From Lachnospira sp. UBA4346 (GTDB lineage: Bacteria; Bacillota; Clostridia; Lachnospirales; Lachnospiraceae), in assembly GCA_002394205.1 (NCBI GenBank), contig DGTC01000034.1:1-29671 (forward strand): a stretch of 29,671 nt of DNA. Reading direction: 5' to 3'. Of this stretch, positions 8,042-16,577 are shown piece by piece. Position numbers and translations under genes: made by a program. Within the stretch, counting starts at the first letter, position 1. Each line of letters begins with the position of its first letter. The notes under the pieces are model-generated. The model did not search any database. It was not told the DNA's origin and saw only the letters and a list, made by a program, of their open reading frames with translations.

Positions 8042-8566
8042 TTACTTACCTTCATACTTAATAACAGCATCTACATCATATCCCTGAAGTTTTTCTCTGC
8101 CGTTTAATCCTTCTAATTCCATTAAGAATACAATCTTAACAACCTCACCGCCAAGACGTTCAATTAACTTAATAATAGCTTCTGTTGTACCACCCGTTGC
8201 AATCAAATCATCTACAATAACAACCTTCTGACCAGGCTTAATCGCATCTTTATGAATTTCAATTGTAGCAGTGCCATATTCTAATGAATATTCCTCTGAA
8301 ATTGTCTCACATGGCAGCTTACCTTTCTTACGAACCGGTACAAATGCCTTATGATTATTATATGCAACCGGCACTCCAAATATAAAACCTCTTGATTCCG
8401 GTCCTACGACAACATCATATTCTGTTCCATCTAACAATGCATTTACACCGTCAATTGCGAGTTGTAATCCATCTGCATCCTGTAATACGCTTGTAATGTC
8501 TCTGAAAATAATTCCTTCTTCCGGGAAGTCCGGTATACTTCTTACGTAATCTTCAACTTTTTTCAT
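8042..8566 (-). CDS. apt: Adenine phosphoribosyltransferase
   Basis: Apt joins adenine to PRPP to give AMP in purine salvage. It is 174 aa with the family hallmarks: DYVRSIPDFPEEGIIFRDIT at the start (residues 6-25), GPESRGFIFG (55-64), RKKGKLPCE (79-87), and the PRPP-binding loop VVIVDDLIATGGT (115-127). I chose the ATG at 8566, which gives the length and start usual for Lachnospiraceae Apt and has GGAG 9 nt upstream. An ATG at 8581 with AAGGA upstream is an equally well spaced alternative, adding five residues. It has its own SigmaA promoter and a downstream hairpin. The next gene, deoD, is also purine salvage. Confidence 0.96.
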   Translation of the reverse strand: MKKVEDYVRSIPDFPEEGIIFRDITSVLQDADGLQLAIDGVNALLDGTEYDVVVGPESRGFIFGVPVAYNNHKAFVPVRKKGKLPCETISEEYSLEYGTATIEIHKDAIKPGQKVVIVDDLIATGGTTEAIIKLIERLGGEVVKIVFLMELEGLNGREKLQGYDVDAVIKYEGK

Positions 8567-8628
8567 TTTCGTGATCTCCATTTCAATATCCTTACCTGAT
8601 TTATTGCAAAACGCAATACTACTTGTTA

Positions 8629-8657
8629 AGTATATCACAAACTCTTACTATTTACAA
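8629..8657 (-). promoter_or_regulatory. SigmaA promoter of apt
   Basis: On the minus strand: TTGTAA (8652-8657), 17-nt spacer, TATACT (8629-8634), about 60 nt before the chosen apt start. Confidence 0.65.
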
Positions 8658-8733
8658 TTTTTTTATAGTGCTCTTGTAATTTCATATTTTTGTAAGTTTT
8701 AGCGTATATCCAAAGCAGGCATTTTTAATGTAA

Positions 8734-10221
8734 TTAAACAATCAGACACACCAATCCTGAATTCTCATTCATGACTTTTTCTAATGTTTCACTGATTTTT
8801 TCCATACTTTCCTGTGTCATATTATGTGTCTTTTCATATATTCCATCTTCAACAATCTGCGCAATGGTCTTTCCAAAAATATTTGTTTCCCACACTCCGG
8901 TATCATCTTCTCTGGAATTGTCGCGAATATATGCAATCAAATCGTCTGCCTGTGCCTTTGTTCCAACAATCGGTGCTATTTCCACTGAAATATTTGTCTT
9001 CAACATGTTAATTGACGGTACCTGCGCTTTAATTTTAACACCATATTTATTTCCGTTGCGAATCACAACCGGATCTTCTAAGCGAATTTCTTCTTTGACA
9101 GGCGTGACAACACCATAACCACTCACTCCAACATCTGCCAACGCATCTTTCACTTTGTCAAACTCACAACGCTTTGCAGACAACTCCCTTATTGTATGAA
9201 TCAATTCATACTCATTATGAATTGGCGTACTCGTAAGTTCACTTAATATATCATAATAAATATTCGGCCGCATTGTAATTTCCATACGTACGCAGCCATC
9301 CGCCATCTGCACCTGACTTCCTGCAATCTGTTCTATATGGTCATCTTCATAATGCTCTGTATCCCTAATCGCATCTTTCATATACGTATATTTTTCAAGA
9401 ATTTTCGTTGCTTTCGCAATTAATTCCTGCTTTAGCCAATGCTCCTCCGGAAGCATTTCCGTCCACTGCGGTGCCACAAATTGAATCTGTGAAATCGGAA
9501 ATTCTAACAAAATATGTTCAACAATATGCAAAATATCATCTTTTTTTAGCTGATCACAATTAACCGGCAAGACCGTCACATTATATTTACTCTGCATACT
9601 CTCCGCAAGCTGTTTCGTTTCCTCTGAATAAGGATATGCACTATTTAACAACACAATAAAAGGCTTATGTATCTGCGATAACTCCTGAATCGTCTTCTCC
9701 TCTGCCGGCACATAACTAGAACGCGGAATATCCGTAAAAGAACCATCTGTCGTCACAACAATCCCTACCGTTGAATGGTCTTCGATAACCTTTCTTGTTC
9801 CAATTTCTGCCGCCTTTGTAAATGGAATCTCTGCTTCTGCCCAGGGTGTTTTAACCATACGTTCATGATCCTGCTCAATATGTCCGGAAGCTCCATCCAC
9901 CATAAATCCAACACAGTCAATCAGACGAACCTTTACGTCCACTCCCTCTGCAAGCTGAATCTGTGCTGCTTCATTTGGTACAAATTTCGGTTCTGTTGTC
10001 ATTACAGTTGTTCCGGCAGCACTCTGTGGAAGTTCATCCTGTGCTCGCATTTTTTCATGTTCATTTGTCATATCCGGCAGCACAAGCAAATCCATAAAAC
10101 GTTTAATAAATGTTGACTTTCCGGTTCGTACCGGTCCTACTACACCAATATAGATTTCTCCTCCGGTCCGCATCTGAATATCTTTGTATAAATGAAATTC
10201 CTTTTCTAAACTGTTGTCCAT
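8734..10221 (-). CDS. spoIVA: Stage IV sporulation protein A (spore coat morphogenetic ATPase)
   Basis: SpoIVA is made in the mother cell, hydrolyses ATP and polymerises on the forespore surface as the base of the spore coat. The 495 aa match the family length (492 in B. subtilis). The Walker A loop GPVRTGKST is at residues 29-37, within the family stretch RTGGEIYIGVVGP. The TRAFAC-like NTPase domain is followed by the middle and C-terminal domains, ending in a hydrophobic SGLVCLIV tail as in other SpoIVA. The chosen ATG at 10221 is where homology begins, but its ribosome site is weak. An ATG at 10242 (GAGGAG 12 nt upstream) is an alternative, and the frame stays open to 10431. No clear SigmaE promoter was found. 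Confidence 0.97.
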   Translation of the reverse strand: MDNSLEKEFHLYKDIQMRTGGEIYIGVVGPVRTGKSTFIKRFMDLLVLPDMTNEHEKMRAQDELPQSAAGTTVMTTEPKFVPNEAAQIQLAEGVDVKVRLIDCVGFMVDGASGHIEQDHERMVKTPWAEAEIPFTKAAEIGTRKVIEDHSTVGIVVTTDGSFTDIPRSSYVPAEEKTIQELSQIHKPFIVLLNSAYPYSEETKQLAESMQSKYNVTVLPVNCDQLKKDDILHIVEHILLEFPISQIQFVAPQWTEMLPEEHWLKQELIAKATKILEKYTYMKDAIRDTEHYEDDHIEQIAGSQVQMADGCVRMEITMRPNIYYDILSELTSTPIHNEYELIHTIRELSAKRCEFDKVKDALADVGVSGYGVVTPVKEEIRLEDPVVIRNGNKYGVKIKAQVPSINMLKTNISVEIAPIVGTKAQADDLIAYIRDNSREDDTGVWETNIFGKTIAQIVEDGIYEKTHNMTQESMEKISETLEKVMNENSGLVCLIV

Positions 10222-10450
10222 TTTTTCACAAGCTGTAACCATTACAGCTAAATACTCCTCTTTTTCATTTATGAGAATATATGCGCAATCTGTATCTGTT
10301 AGAACTTGCTGAAGCATCTTTTTCATCACGTACCGACTGCAAATTATATCCGCTAAATGCTTAAACCTCTGAACTCCGTTGCGAGCGAATCTCCACGAAT
10401 TATCAACAGTATCAACGTATGTTTGCGGCACCTTTTACGCCCAAATCCTA
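10222..10450 (-). other. Gap upstream of spoIVA, no gene recognised
   Basis: The spoIVA frame is open through 10431, but the extra residues match nothing I know. Elements such as CATACGTT (minus strand, around 10418) resemble a SigmaE -10 box but lack an ATA at the right distance. I see no tRNA, riboswitch or second gene. The next feature upstream is the fucO terminator. Confidence 0.4.
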
Positions 10451-10493
10451 TAAAAAGAAAGGATGTACACAACAACATGTCTACATCCTTTCT
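10451..10493 (-). terminator. Rho-independent terminator of the fucO-type gene
   Basis: A perfect 12-bp stem (AGAAAGGATGTA at 10456-10467 against 10482-10493) is followed on the minus strand by TTTTTATA. It lies about 55 nt past the dehydrogenase stop and isolates it from spoIVA. Confidence 0.93.
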
Positions 10494-10548
10494 CTTTATA
10501 ATCTTCGTCATCCGCTTAATTGTGAAATTCTTCACAAATATCAGTCAC

Positions 10549-11697
10549 TTAGATTAAGCTCTCATATAATTTTGTAATATCTTCCACACTTGTTTCCTTT
10601 GGATTACCAGGTCTGCATGCATCATCATATGCTGACTGTGCAAGGAATGGAATGTCTTCTTTCTTAACAATATCCTTCAAATCTTTTGGAATACCTACAT
10701 CTTCAGCTAACTTCTTAACTGCATCAACAGCTGCTTTTCTGTATTCTTCCTGTGTCATCTTTTCCGTTCCTTCAACACCCATTGCCTTTGCAATATCACG
10801 ATACTTCTCGCCTGTTGCATCTGCATTATATTCCATAACTGTTGGAAGAATGATTGCATTTGCAACACCATGTGGTGTATCATACAAAGCTCCTAATGGA
10901 TGTGCCATTGAATGAACAATACCAAGTCCTACATTTGAGAAGCCCATACCTGCAACATACTGTCCAAGTGCCATTCCTTCTCTGCCTTCCGGTGTATTCT
11001 CAACTGCACCTCTTAAATTCTTTGCAATAATTTCAATCGCCTTGATATGGAACATATCTGATAATTCCCATGCTCCTGCTGTAATATAACCTTCAATTGC
11101 ATGTGTTAACGCATCCATACCTGTTGCTGCTGTTAATCCCTTTGGCATTGAGCTCATCATATCCGGATCAACAAATGCAATAACCGGAATATCCTTAGGA
11201 TCAACACATACCATCTTACGATTCTTTTCAGCATCTGTAATTACATAATTGATTGTTACTTCTGCTGCTGTACCTGCTGTTGTTGGAACTGCAAGAATTG
11301 GAACACTCTTATTCTTTGTAGGTGCTACACCCTCAAGACTTCTTACATCTTCAAATTCAGGATTGTTGATAATAATACCGATTGCCTTAGATGTATCCAT
11401 TGATGAACCGCCGCCAATTGCGATTAAATAATCTGCGCCGGACTTCTTATATGCCGCTACACCTGTCTGAACATTTTCGATTGTTGGATTTGGCTTAATG
11501 TTTGAATATAATTCATAATCAAGATTTGCCTTTTCTAATACATCAAGTACTTTCTGTGTTACACCGAACTTTACCAAATCCGGATCAGAGCATACAAATG
11601 CTTTCTTATAGCCTCTTCCAATTACCTCTTCAGAAATGCTTTGGATTGCTCCTGCTCCATGATATGATGTTTCGTTTAAAATAAATCTGTTTGCCAT
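10549..11697 (-). CDS. fucO: Iron-containing alcohol dehydrogenase, lactaldehyde reductase (FucO) type
   Basis: This is a group III NAD(H)-dependent dehydrogenase that interconverts lactaldehyde and 1,2-propanediol or similar short aldehydes and alcohols in the cytoplasm. The 382 aa equal the length of E. coli FucO and match it closely. The NAD-binding GGGS is at 95-98, and the iron ligands are D195, H199 (TGMDALTHA), H262 and H276 (with AHPLGALYDTPHG). The ATG at 11697 follows AAGGAG by 10 nt. The gene is alone: no fucose, rhamnose or microcompartment gene adjoins it, so the physiological substrate is uncertain. A Rex-like palindrome overlaps its promoter, suggesting redox control. Confidence 0.93.
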   Translation of the reverse strand: MANRFILNETSYHGAGAIQSISEEVIGRGYKKAFVCSDPDLVKFGVTQKVLDVLEKANLDYELYSNIKPNPTIENVQTGVAAYKKSGADYLIAIGGGSSMDTSKAIGIIINNPEFEDVRSLEGVAPTKNKSVPILAVPTTAGTAAEVTINYVITDAEKNRKMVCVDPKDIPVIAFVDPDMMSSMPKGLTAATGMDALTHAIEGYITAGAWELSDMFHIKAIEIIAKNLRGAVENTPEGREGMALGQYVAGMGFSNVGLGIVHSMAHPLGALYDTPHGVANAIILPTVMEYNADATGEKYRDIAKAMGVEGTEKMTQEEYRKAAVDAVKKLAEDVGIPKDLKDIVKKEDIPFLAQSAYDDACRPGNPKETSVEDITKLYESLI

Positions 11698-11783
11698 TGT
11701 ATAAACTCTCCTTTTGAATAAATTTGCTGTTCTGCGATAGTGTTCATAAGTTACTAAGAATTTATTCATGTCACGAACAAGCT

Positions 11784-11801
11784 TTGTTAATATTATAACA
11801 C
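11784..11801. promoter_or_regulatory. Rex-like operator over the fucO promoter
   Basis: The plus-strand sequence TTGTTAATATTATAACAC fits the clostridial Rex site TTGTTAA-N4-TTAACAA: the left half is exact and the right half matches at 5 of 7. It covers the -10 box (11792-11797), where a repressor would block RNA polymerase. Rex senses the NADH/NAD+ ratio and commonly controls alcohol dehydrogenases. The motif is seen; binding is inferred. Confidence 0.5.
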
Positions 11802-11820
11802 TTTGATTTCAAAATGAAAG
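11792..11820 (-). promoter_or_regulatory. Probable SigmaA promoter of the fucO-type gene
   Basis: A perfect -10 box TATAAT lies at 11792-11797 on the minus strand, with a weak CTTTCA as -35 at 17-nt spacing. A consensus TTGACA further upstream (11889-11894) has only a poorly spaced TAAAAT and is a weaker second candidate. Confidence 0.5.
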
Positions 11821-12115
11821 TATTATTTTTAACGAACTTATATTTTAGCAGTTTGCACATATTTTCACATTTTATTTCTTTAAAGAATTGTCAATTATGT
11901 ACACTTTCTTTATCTATATATACTTTTTAAATATATTTATTTTATAGCAAATACATGTATTCTGTTCCGGCATCATTTATTTCATCTTTTGTTCTATTCG
12001 CATAGAGCTTCCGTCCGCTTATAATTCACACTTATAGAATCCATTTGCTCATATTTAGCAGCATCTCAACTAAATTCCTCTTAAAGCACTCCTAATTTCT
12101 GCTGATTCAAATTAT
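11802..12115 (-). other. Mostly non-coding gap holding a decayed coding remnant
   Basis: This AT-rich gap lies between the 76-aa gene and the dehydrogenase promoter. It has no intact ORF with a ribosome site and no clear terminator. From 12065 down to 11942 two minus-strand frames carry coding-like sequence that would join by a frameshift (listed separately). The 11802-11940 part is plain AT-rich sequence. Confidence 0.45.
11942..12065 (-). pseudogene. Possible degraded gene fragment, two frames
   Basis: Frame A (12065 to 11994) reads DAAKYEQMDSISVNYKRTEA and ends in LCE plus a TAG. Frame B (12025 to 11942) reads SGRKLYANRTKDEINDAG and ends TEYMYLL plus a TAA. Both have a normal protein-like composition, unlike the AT-rich flanks, and could be one short polypeptide broken near 12020. 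Neither has a start codon with a ribosome site. I do not know the parent family. It could equally be a dispersed intergenic repeat with an open frame. Confidence 0.3.
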
Positions 12116-12346
12116 TTATTCATCAAATTCGGCAAGCACATAATATCCTCTGTTGGTTTCTCCCACTTCTTTTACAACACCTTCTGTAGATTTTAATCGT
12201 TCCGGTGTGGAATAATTTCCCGACATTGCAACTGCCGGTTCAATTGTGTAATAATAACTGCTTGGTAACTTCCCCTCTGTAACCTGTACTCTGTCTCCAG
12301 CCTTGACAAGTCCCGGACGACTCATTGTAAACTCCATTTCCCGCAT
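12116..12346 (-). CDS. Hypothetical protein, 76 aa
   Basis: I do not recognise this gene. It encodes a soluble protein with many short beta-prone stretches (KAGDRVQVTEG, STEGVVKEVGE, YYVLAEFDE), suggesting a small beta-barrel, SH3- or KOW-like fold; that is inference from composition only. There is no signal peptide or membrane segment. The ATG at 12346 is preceded by GGGAGG at 8 nt, which supports it as a real gene. It lies 175 nt downstream of recG with a possible promoter of its own (consensus TTGACA at 12467-12472), so it may be transcribed alone. Confidence 0.7.
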   Translation of the reverse strand: MREMEFTMSRPGLVKAGDRVQVTEGKLPSSYYYTIEPAVAMSGNYSTPERLKSTEGVVKEVGETNRGYYVLAEFDE

Positions 12347-12442
12347 TGTTCCTGCCTCCCGTTTTTTCTTTCTCTCTTGTTTTCGTTTAAATATCTATCC
12401 TTATTTTCACAACATCTGTATGCACATACTTTTCTAAAACAT

Positions 12443-12472
12443 ATTTGAAACTTTTTCTGAATATCCTGTCAA
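12443..12472 (-). promoter_or_regulatory. Weak promoter candidate for the 76-aa gene
   Basis: The consensus -35 box TTGACA (12467-12472) is followed after 18 nt by TCAAAT (12443-12448), 4 of 6 matches to the -10 consensus. The leader would be about 90 nt. Confidence 0.35.
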
Positions 12473-12521
12473 TCCTATATATTATCTGCGTCTGGATATA
12501 TAACAAATCAAAAATTACTAT

Positions 12522-14585
12522 TTACAGATTAATTTTATCCAAACTTTGCAAGGCATACTGCTCTACTTTTTCTGATAATCGAATATGCTGCGGCAACTCT
12601 AACTCCGGATCTTGCTCCATAATTGCATTTGCTGCATCTGCCGCATCTTTTAATACCTTTGCATCTGTAAAAATATCACCAACCTTAAATTCCATATCAC
12701 CACTCTGTCTCGTTCCAAAGAAATCTCCGGGACCTCGCAACTTTAAGTCCTCTCTTGCAACATAGAATCCATCATTGGATTTGTTAAGAATTTCCAAACG
12801 TTCCTTTGTTTTTTTATTTTTGATGGACGATGAAAAGATACAATATGACTGATATTTTCCACGTCCCACACGACCTCTGAGCTGATGAAGCTGTGCCAAG
12901 CCAAAACGATCTGCATTTTCTATCATCATAACAGTTGCATTTGGTACATTCACACCGACTTCAATAACTGTCGTTGACACCAATATATCCGTCTGATGCG
13001 TTGCAAAACGTTCCATAATCTCATTTTTTTCTGTGCCTTTCATCTTCCCATGCAGATATTCAATATGAATATCCGAAGGCAGTTCTTTCTTAAGCTGTGC
13101 CGTATAATCAACAACATTTTCCGCATCAATAGTCTCGCTTTCTTCAACCATCGGGCATATGATGTACGCCTGCCTGCCTTCTCTAATCTGATGCTCTATG
13201 AAACGGTACGCCTTTGGTCGATACGTCTCATCTACAACACAATTCTTAATCGGAAGTCTGTCTGCCGGCATCTGGTCAATAATAGAAATATCCAAATCCC
13301 CATAAACAATAATTGCAAGCGTTCTTGGAATCGGTGTCGCACTCATAACCAACACATGCGGTTCTTCTCCCTTTTGTGCAAATGTTTTTCTCTGATTTAC
13401 ACCAAATCGATGCTGTTCATCGGTAATAACCAATGCAAGACTGTGGTACTCTACTTTCTCTTGAATTAATGCATGCGTTCCAATAATCAAATCTACTTCG
13501 CCCGACTTAATTTTTTCATATTCTTTTCTCTTTGCAGCCGCCGTCATAGACCCCATTAACAGCGATACTTTCAATGGCACGTTTTGTTTGTCAAACATTT
13601 CACAAATTGATTCATACTGCTGTTTTGCAAGGACTTCTGTTGGAACCATCATCGCTGCCTGATACCCTGCAAATGCCGTATTCATCAATGCTAATACTGA
13701 TAAAATCGTCTTACCGGAGCCTACGTCCCCCTGAATCAGACGGCTCATTAGTCCTGCACCACGCATATCCTGCTTGACTTCTTCCCACGCACGAAGCTGC
13801 GCATCCGTTAATTGGAATGGCAAATGTGCAATAAACGCATCTGTTCTGGAATCATTTTCAATCACATGCGTATTCGCTCTTTTTGCATTGGTTTCTTTCA
13901 GTCTGCGAATTGCCAAAACAAATAAAAAAAACTCTTCAAAGGCAAGACGCTTTCTGGCCTGCTTATAACTTTCCATTTCTGCCGGAAAATGAATACTCGT
14001 CACTGCAAAATTATGTTCTGCAAGCTGAAATTGTTCTCTTACGAAATTGGGTAAGAATTCCATTTCCAATCCGACATTATATTTCTCTAACGCCTGTTTA
14101 ACTGCTTTTACAACTGTTTTATTCGACAATCCTTTTGTCAATGGATAAATAGGCTGCATGTTTCCCATTTTCTCCGAATACTGCATCATTGTATACATGT
14201 CCGGCTGTTCTAACACATATGCACCGGCTTTACGTGTCAAATGCCCCCGCATCACATAACGCATTCCCTGTTTTAAAGAGCCTTTTAAAAATGGCATATT
14301 AAACCAGGTGCATTTAATCGTTTGATTCTCCAAATCACGAAGTACACAGGATACAATCTTATATCGAGGTGTTGAATACAACTCTGCACCTTTTGCAATA
14401 ATGCCTTCAATCGCAATAATTTTTTTATCATCAACCTCATCTAACTCACGAACAAGCAGTGGCTTCTCAAAGATGTCATAGTCCCTTGGATATAACTCCA
14501 CAAGATCCTTTACCGTGTATACATTTAATTTTTCAAAGAGTTTTGCCGTTTTATCTCCGATTCCTTTCAATTCTTTGATATCCAT
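12522..14585 (-). CDS. recG: ATP-dependent DNA helicase RecG
   Basis: RecG is a superfamily 2 helicase that remodels stalled forks and branch-migrates Holliday junctions. The 687 aa are full length. The order is: an N-terminal helical/wedge region (start MDIKELKGIGDKTAKLFEKL), an OB-fold wedge domain, helicase motif I GDVGSGKT, a DEQH motif II, SATPIPRT motif III, and the C-terminal lobe with STTVIEVGVNVPNA and the HQLRGRVGRG motif VI. The ATG at 14585 is preceded by GGAGAAGG; the frame extends 22 codons further upstream without homology. It follows fakA, as in B. subtilis, but a terminator lies between them here, so recG probably uses its own weak promoter. Confidence 0.97.
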   Translation of the reverse strand: MDIKELKGIGDKTAKLFEKLNVYTVKDLVELYPRDYDIFEKPLLVRELDEVDDKKIIAIEGIIAKGAELYSTPRYKIVSCVLRDLENQTIKCTWFNMPFLKGSLKQGMRYVMRGHLTRKAGAYVLEQPDMYTMMQYSEKMGNMQPIYPLTKGLSNKTVVKAVKQALEKYNVGLEMEFLPNFVREQFQLAEHNFAVTSIHFPAEMESYKQARKRLAFEEFFLFVLAIRRLKETNAKRANTHVIENDSRTDAFIAHLPFQLTDAQLRAWEEVKQDMRGAGLMSRLIQGDVGSGKTILSVLALMNTAFAGYQAAMMVPTEVLAKQQYESICEMFDKQNVPLKVSLLMGSMTAAAKRKEYEKIKSGEVDLIIGTHALIQEKVEYHSLALVITDEQHRFGVNQRKTFAQKGEEPHVLVMSATPIPRTLAIIVYGDLDISIIDQMPADRLPIKNCVVDETYRPKAYRFIEHQIREGRQAYIICPMVEESETIDAENVVDYTAQLKKELPSDIHIEYLHGKMKGTEKNEIMERFATHQTDILVSTTVIEVGVNVPNATVMMIENADRFGLAQLHQLRGRVGRGKYQSYCIFSSSIKNKKTKERLEILNKSNDGFYVAREDLKLRGPGDFFGTRQSGDMEFKVGDIFTDAKVLKDAADAANAIMEQDPELELPQHIRLSEKVEQYALQSLDKINL

Positions 14586-14732
14586 AAACCTTCTCCATTT
14601 ATTACATACTTTTATTGCCTTTTTGAAAACAGTCTCTGATTTCACTAACAACTTTAATATACCTACATTCTCTCAAATAGAACTTGCATTTTAAATCATA
14701 TAAACACATATCACTTTAAAGTATCCGGAAAT

Positions 14733-14786
14733 ACAAAAAGTGCAATTTCCCGAAATGCCCATAACCCACACTTCCTGAAATTGCAC
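14733..14786 (-). terminator. Rho-independent terminator after fakA
   Basis: A 10-bp outer stem (GTGCAATTTC at 14740-14749 against 14777-14786) encloses a further 6-bp helix (GAAGTG/CATTTC). It is followed on the minus strand by TTTTTGTATTT. It closes the yloU-fakA transcript. Confidence 0.85.
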
Positions 14787-14860
14787 CTTTATTCATTTTA
14801 TTTACACTAATTGTATATATGTTTCAGATTTAAAATATATTTGCTAAATATTGCCAATGA

Positions 14861-16528
14861 TTACTCAACAGAAACGATATAGTAGTAAACAGCCTGACCG
14901 CCTTCCTGTAATTCTACATCTACATCCGGATACTGTTCTTCTACCGCAGCAGATAACTTGTTCGCATCTTCTGCTGTTACGTCTGCACCATAATAAATAC
15001 TGATAAGTTCTGAATCTTCATCTACCATGGTACCAATCATCTCAAGCACTGTTGCATCAATCTCTTTGCCAACTGCTGCCAGACCATGATCAGCCAGACC
15101 TAAAATATCATCTTTGCAAATTGCCTTACCGTCAATTGATGTATCACGAACTGCATATGTTACCTGACCAGTCTTTACTGCTGACATTGCTTCTGTCATA
15201 GATTCTGTATTTTCCTCTGCCGAACGAGATGCTTCAAATCCAATCATCGCAGTAATTCCCTGTGGAACTGTCTTAGAAGGTATGACAACAATCTTCTTAT
15301 CCTCTACGATAGAAGCAGCCTGCTGTGCTGCAAGAATAATATTACCATTGTTTGGCAATACAAAAATAGTCTTCGCCGCAATCTTATCTGCCGCTTCTAA
15401 AATATCCTCTGTACTAGGATTCATTGTCTGTCCGCCTTCAATAACTTCATCAACGCCTAATTCACGGAAAATTTCTGCAAGACCTTCACCAGGCGCAATC
15501 GTAATAAAACCAAAATCTTTCTTTGGCGTATTCTTCTTCATCGCATTCTTTGCTGCTGCTGCCTGTAATTCAGACTGCTCAAATACCTTCTGGTTGTGTT
15601 CTTCTCTCATATTATCAACTTTCATCTTTGTAAGCTGACCATATTCAAGAGCTTTTTCAAACGCCTGACCTGGGTGGTTCGTATGCACATGAACCTTGAC
15701 AATATCATCTAATGCTACGCACACAATTGAGTCACCGATAGATGTTAAGAACGCCTTAAATTCCGCTTCTGTCTTTTCATTGAATTCCTTATCCAGCATA
15801 ATAATGAATTCTGTGCAATAACCAAACTTAATATCTACATTTTCAATAGCTGCACCCTTGCCCTGCTCTTTATTTTCTGCTGCCTTTGGTGCTGTAATCT
15901 CAAAATCTGTAACTTTGCCTGTAAGAGCATCTAACATACCTCTTAATACAACAACAAGACCCTGTCCGCCGGAATCCACAACACCTGCTTCTTTTAATAC
16001 CGGAAGCATCTCCGGTGTCTTTGCCAATACTTCTTCAGCATATGCGATAATTGCTTCTAATGCTTCTACAGTATCTTCTACATCCAATGCAACTTCTGCT
16101 GCTTTATCTGATACAGCCTTTGCCACCGTAAGAATTGTTCCTTCTTTTGGCTTCATAACAGCCTTATATGCTGTTTCTGTACCTCTCTGTGTTGCAATTG
16201 CAATACTCTCTGCATCCAACTCCGTAAGCTTTGACATTTCCTTTGTAAAGCCTCTGAATAACTGTGATAAGATTACACCCGAATTACCTCTTGCGCCACG
16301 AAGAGAACCGCTGGAAATTGCCTTTGCTAAATTCTCCATTGTAGGATTCTTGATTGCACTTACTTCCTTTGCTGCCGACATAATCGTAAGTGTCATATTT
16401 GTTCCAGTATCACCATCCGGTACCGGAAAAACATTTAAATCGTTAATCCATTCTTTCTTTGACTCAAGATTCTTTGCACCCGCAATGAACATCTTCTGCA
16501 CAAGTGCTGCATCTATTGTATTTGCCAC
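14861..16528 (-). CDS. fakA: Fatty acid kinase catalytic subunit FakA (DAK/YloV family)
   Basis: FakA phosphorylates fatty acids held by a FakB (DegV-family) carrier to feed exogenous acyl chains into phospholipids. The 555 aa contain an N-terminal DhaL-like kinase domain with the magnesium ligands in PVPDGDTGTN (D38, D40), then GSLRGARGNSGVILSQ and VVDSGGQGL. A middle FakA domain follows, and a C-terminal DegV-like/DAK1_2 domain that includes FVLPNNGNIILAAQQA. The start is a GTG at 16528, 9 nt after GGAGG. yloU lies about 50 nt upstream, in the conserved rpmB-yloU-yloV-recG order. No fakB is in the window. Confidence 0.95.
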   Translation of the reverse strand: MANTIDAALVQKMFIAGAKNLESKKEWINDLNVFPVPDGDTGTNMTLTIMSAAKEVSAIKNPTMENLAKAISSGSLRGARGNSGVILSQLFRGFTKEMSKLTELDAESIAIATQRGTETAYKAVMKPKEGTILTVAKAVSDKAAEVALDVEDTVEALEAIIAYAEEVLAKTPEMLPVLKEAGVVDSGGQGLVVVLRGMLDALTGKVTDFEITAPKAAENKEQGKGAAIENVDIKFGYCTEFIIMLDKEFNEKTEAEFKAFLTSIGDSIVCVALDDIVKVHVHTNHPGQAFEKALEYGQLTKMKVDNMREEHNQKVFEQSELQAAAAKNAMKKNTPKKDFGFITIAPGEGLAEIFRELGVDEVIEGGQTMNPSTEDILEAADKIAAKTIFVLPNNGNIILAAQQAASIVEDKKIVVIPSKTVPQGITAMIGFEASRSAEENTESMTEAMSAVKTGQVTYAVRDTSIDGKAICKDDILGLADHGLAAVGKEIDATVLEMIGTMVDEDSELISIYYGADVTAEDANKLSAAVEEQYPDVDVELQEGGQAVYYYIVSVE

Positions 16529-16577
16529 AACTAAAATCCTCCATTCTACTTTGCAATATTTCGCAATCTATCTCAAA

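Noticed and set aside
10353..10535. 60-codon minus-strand frame between fucO and spoIVA
   Set aside because: It runs through the fucO terminator hairpin and has no ribosome site or recognisable sequence.
12050..12110. Terminator after the 76-aa gene
   Set aside because: Only scattered short complementarity (AGCAG/CTGCT) with a large loop and no U-run.
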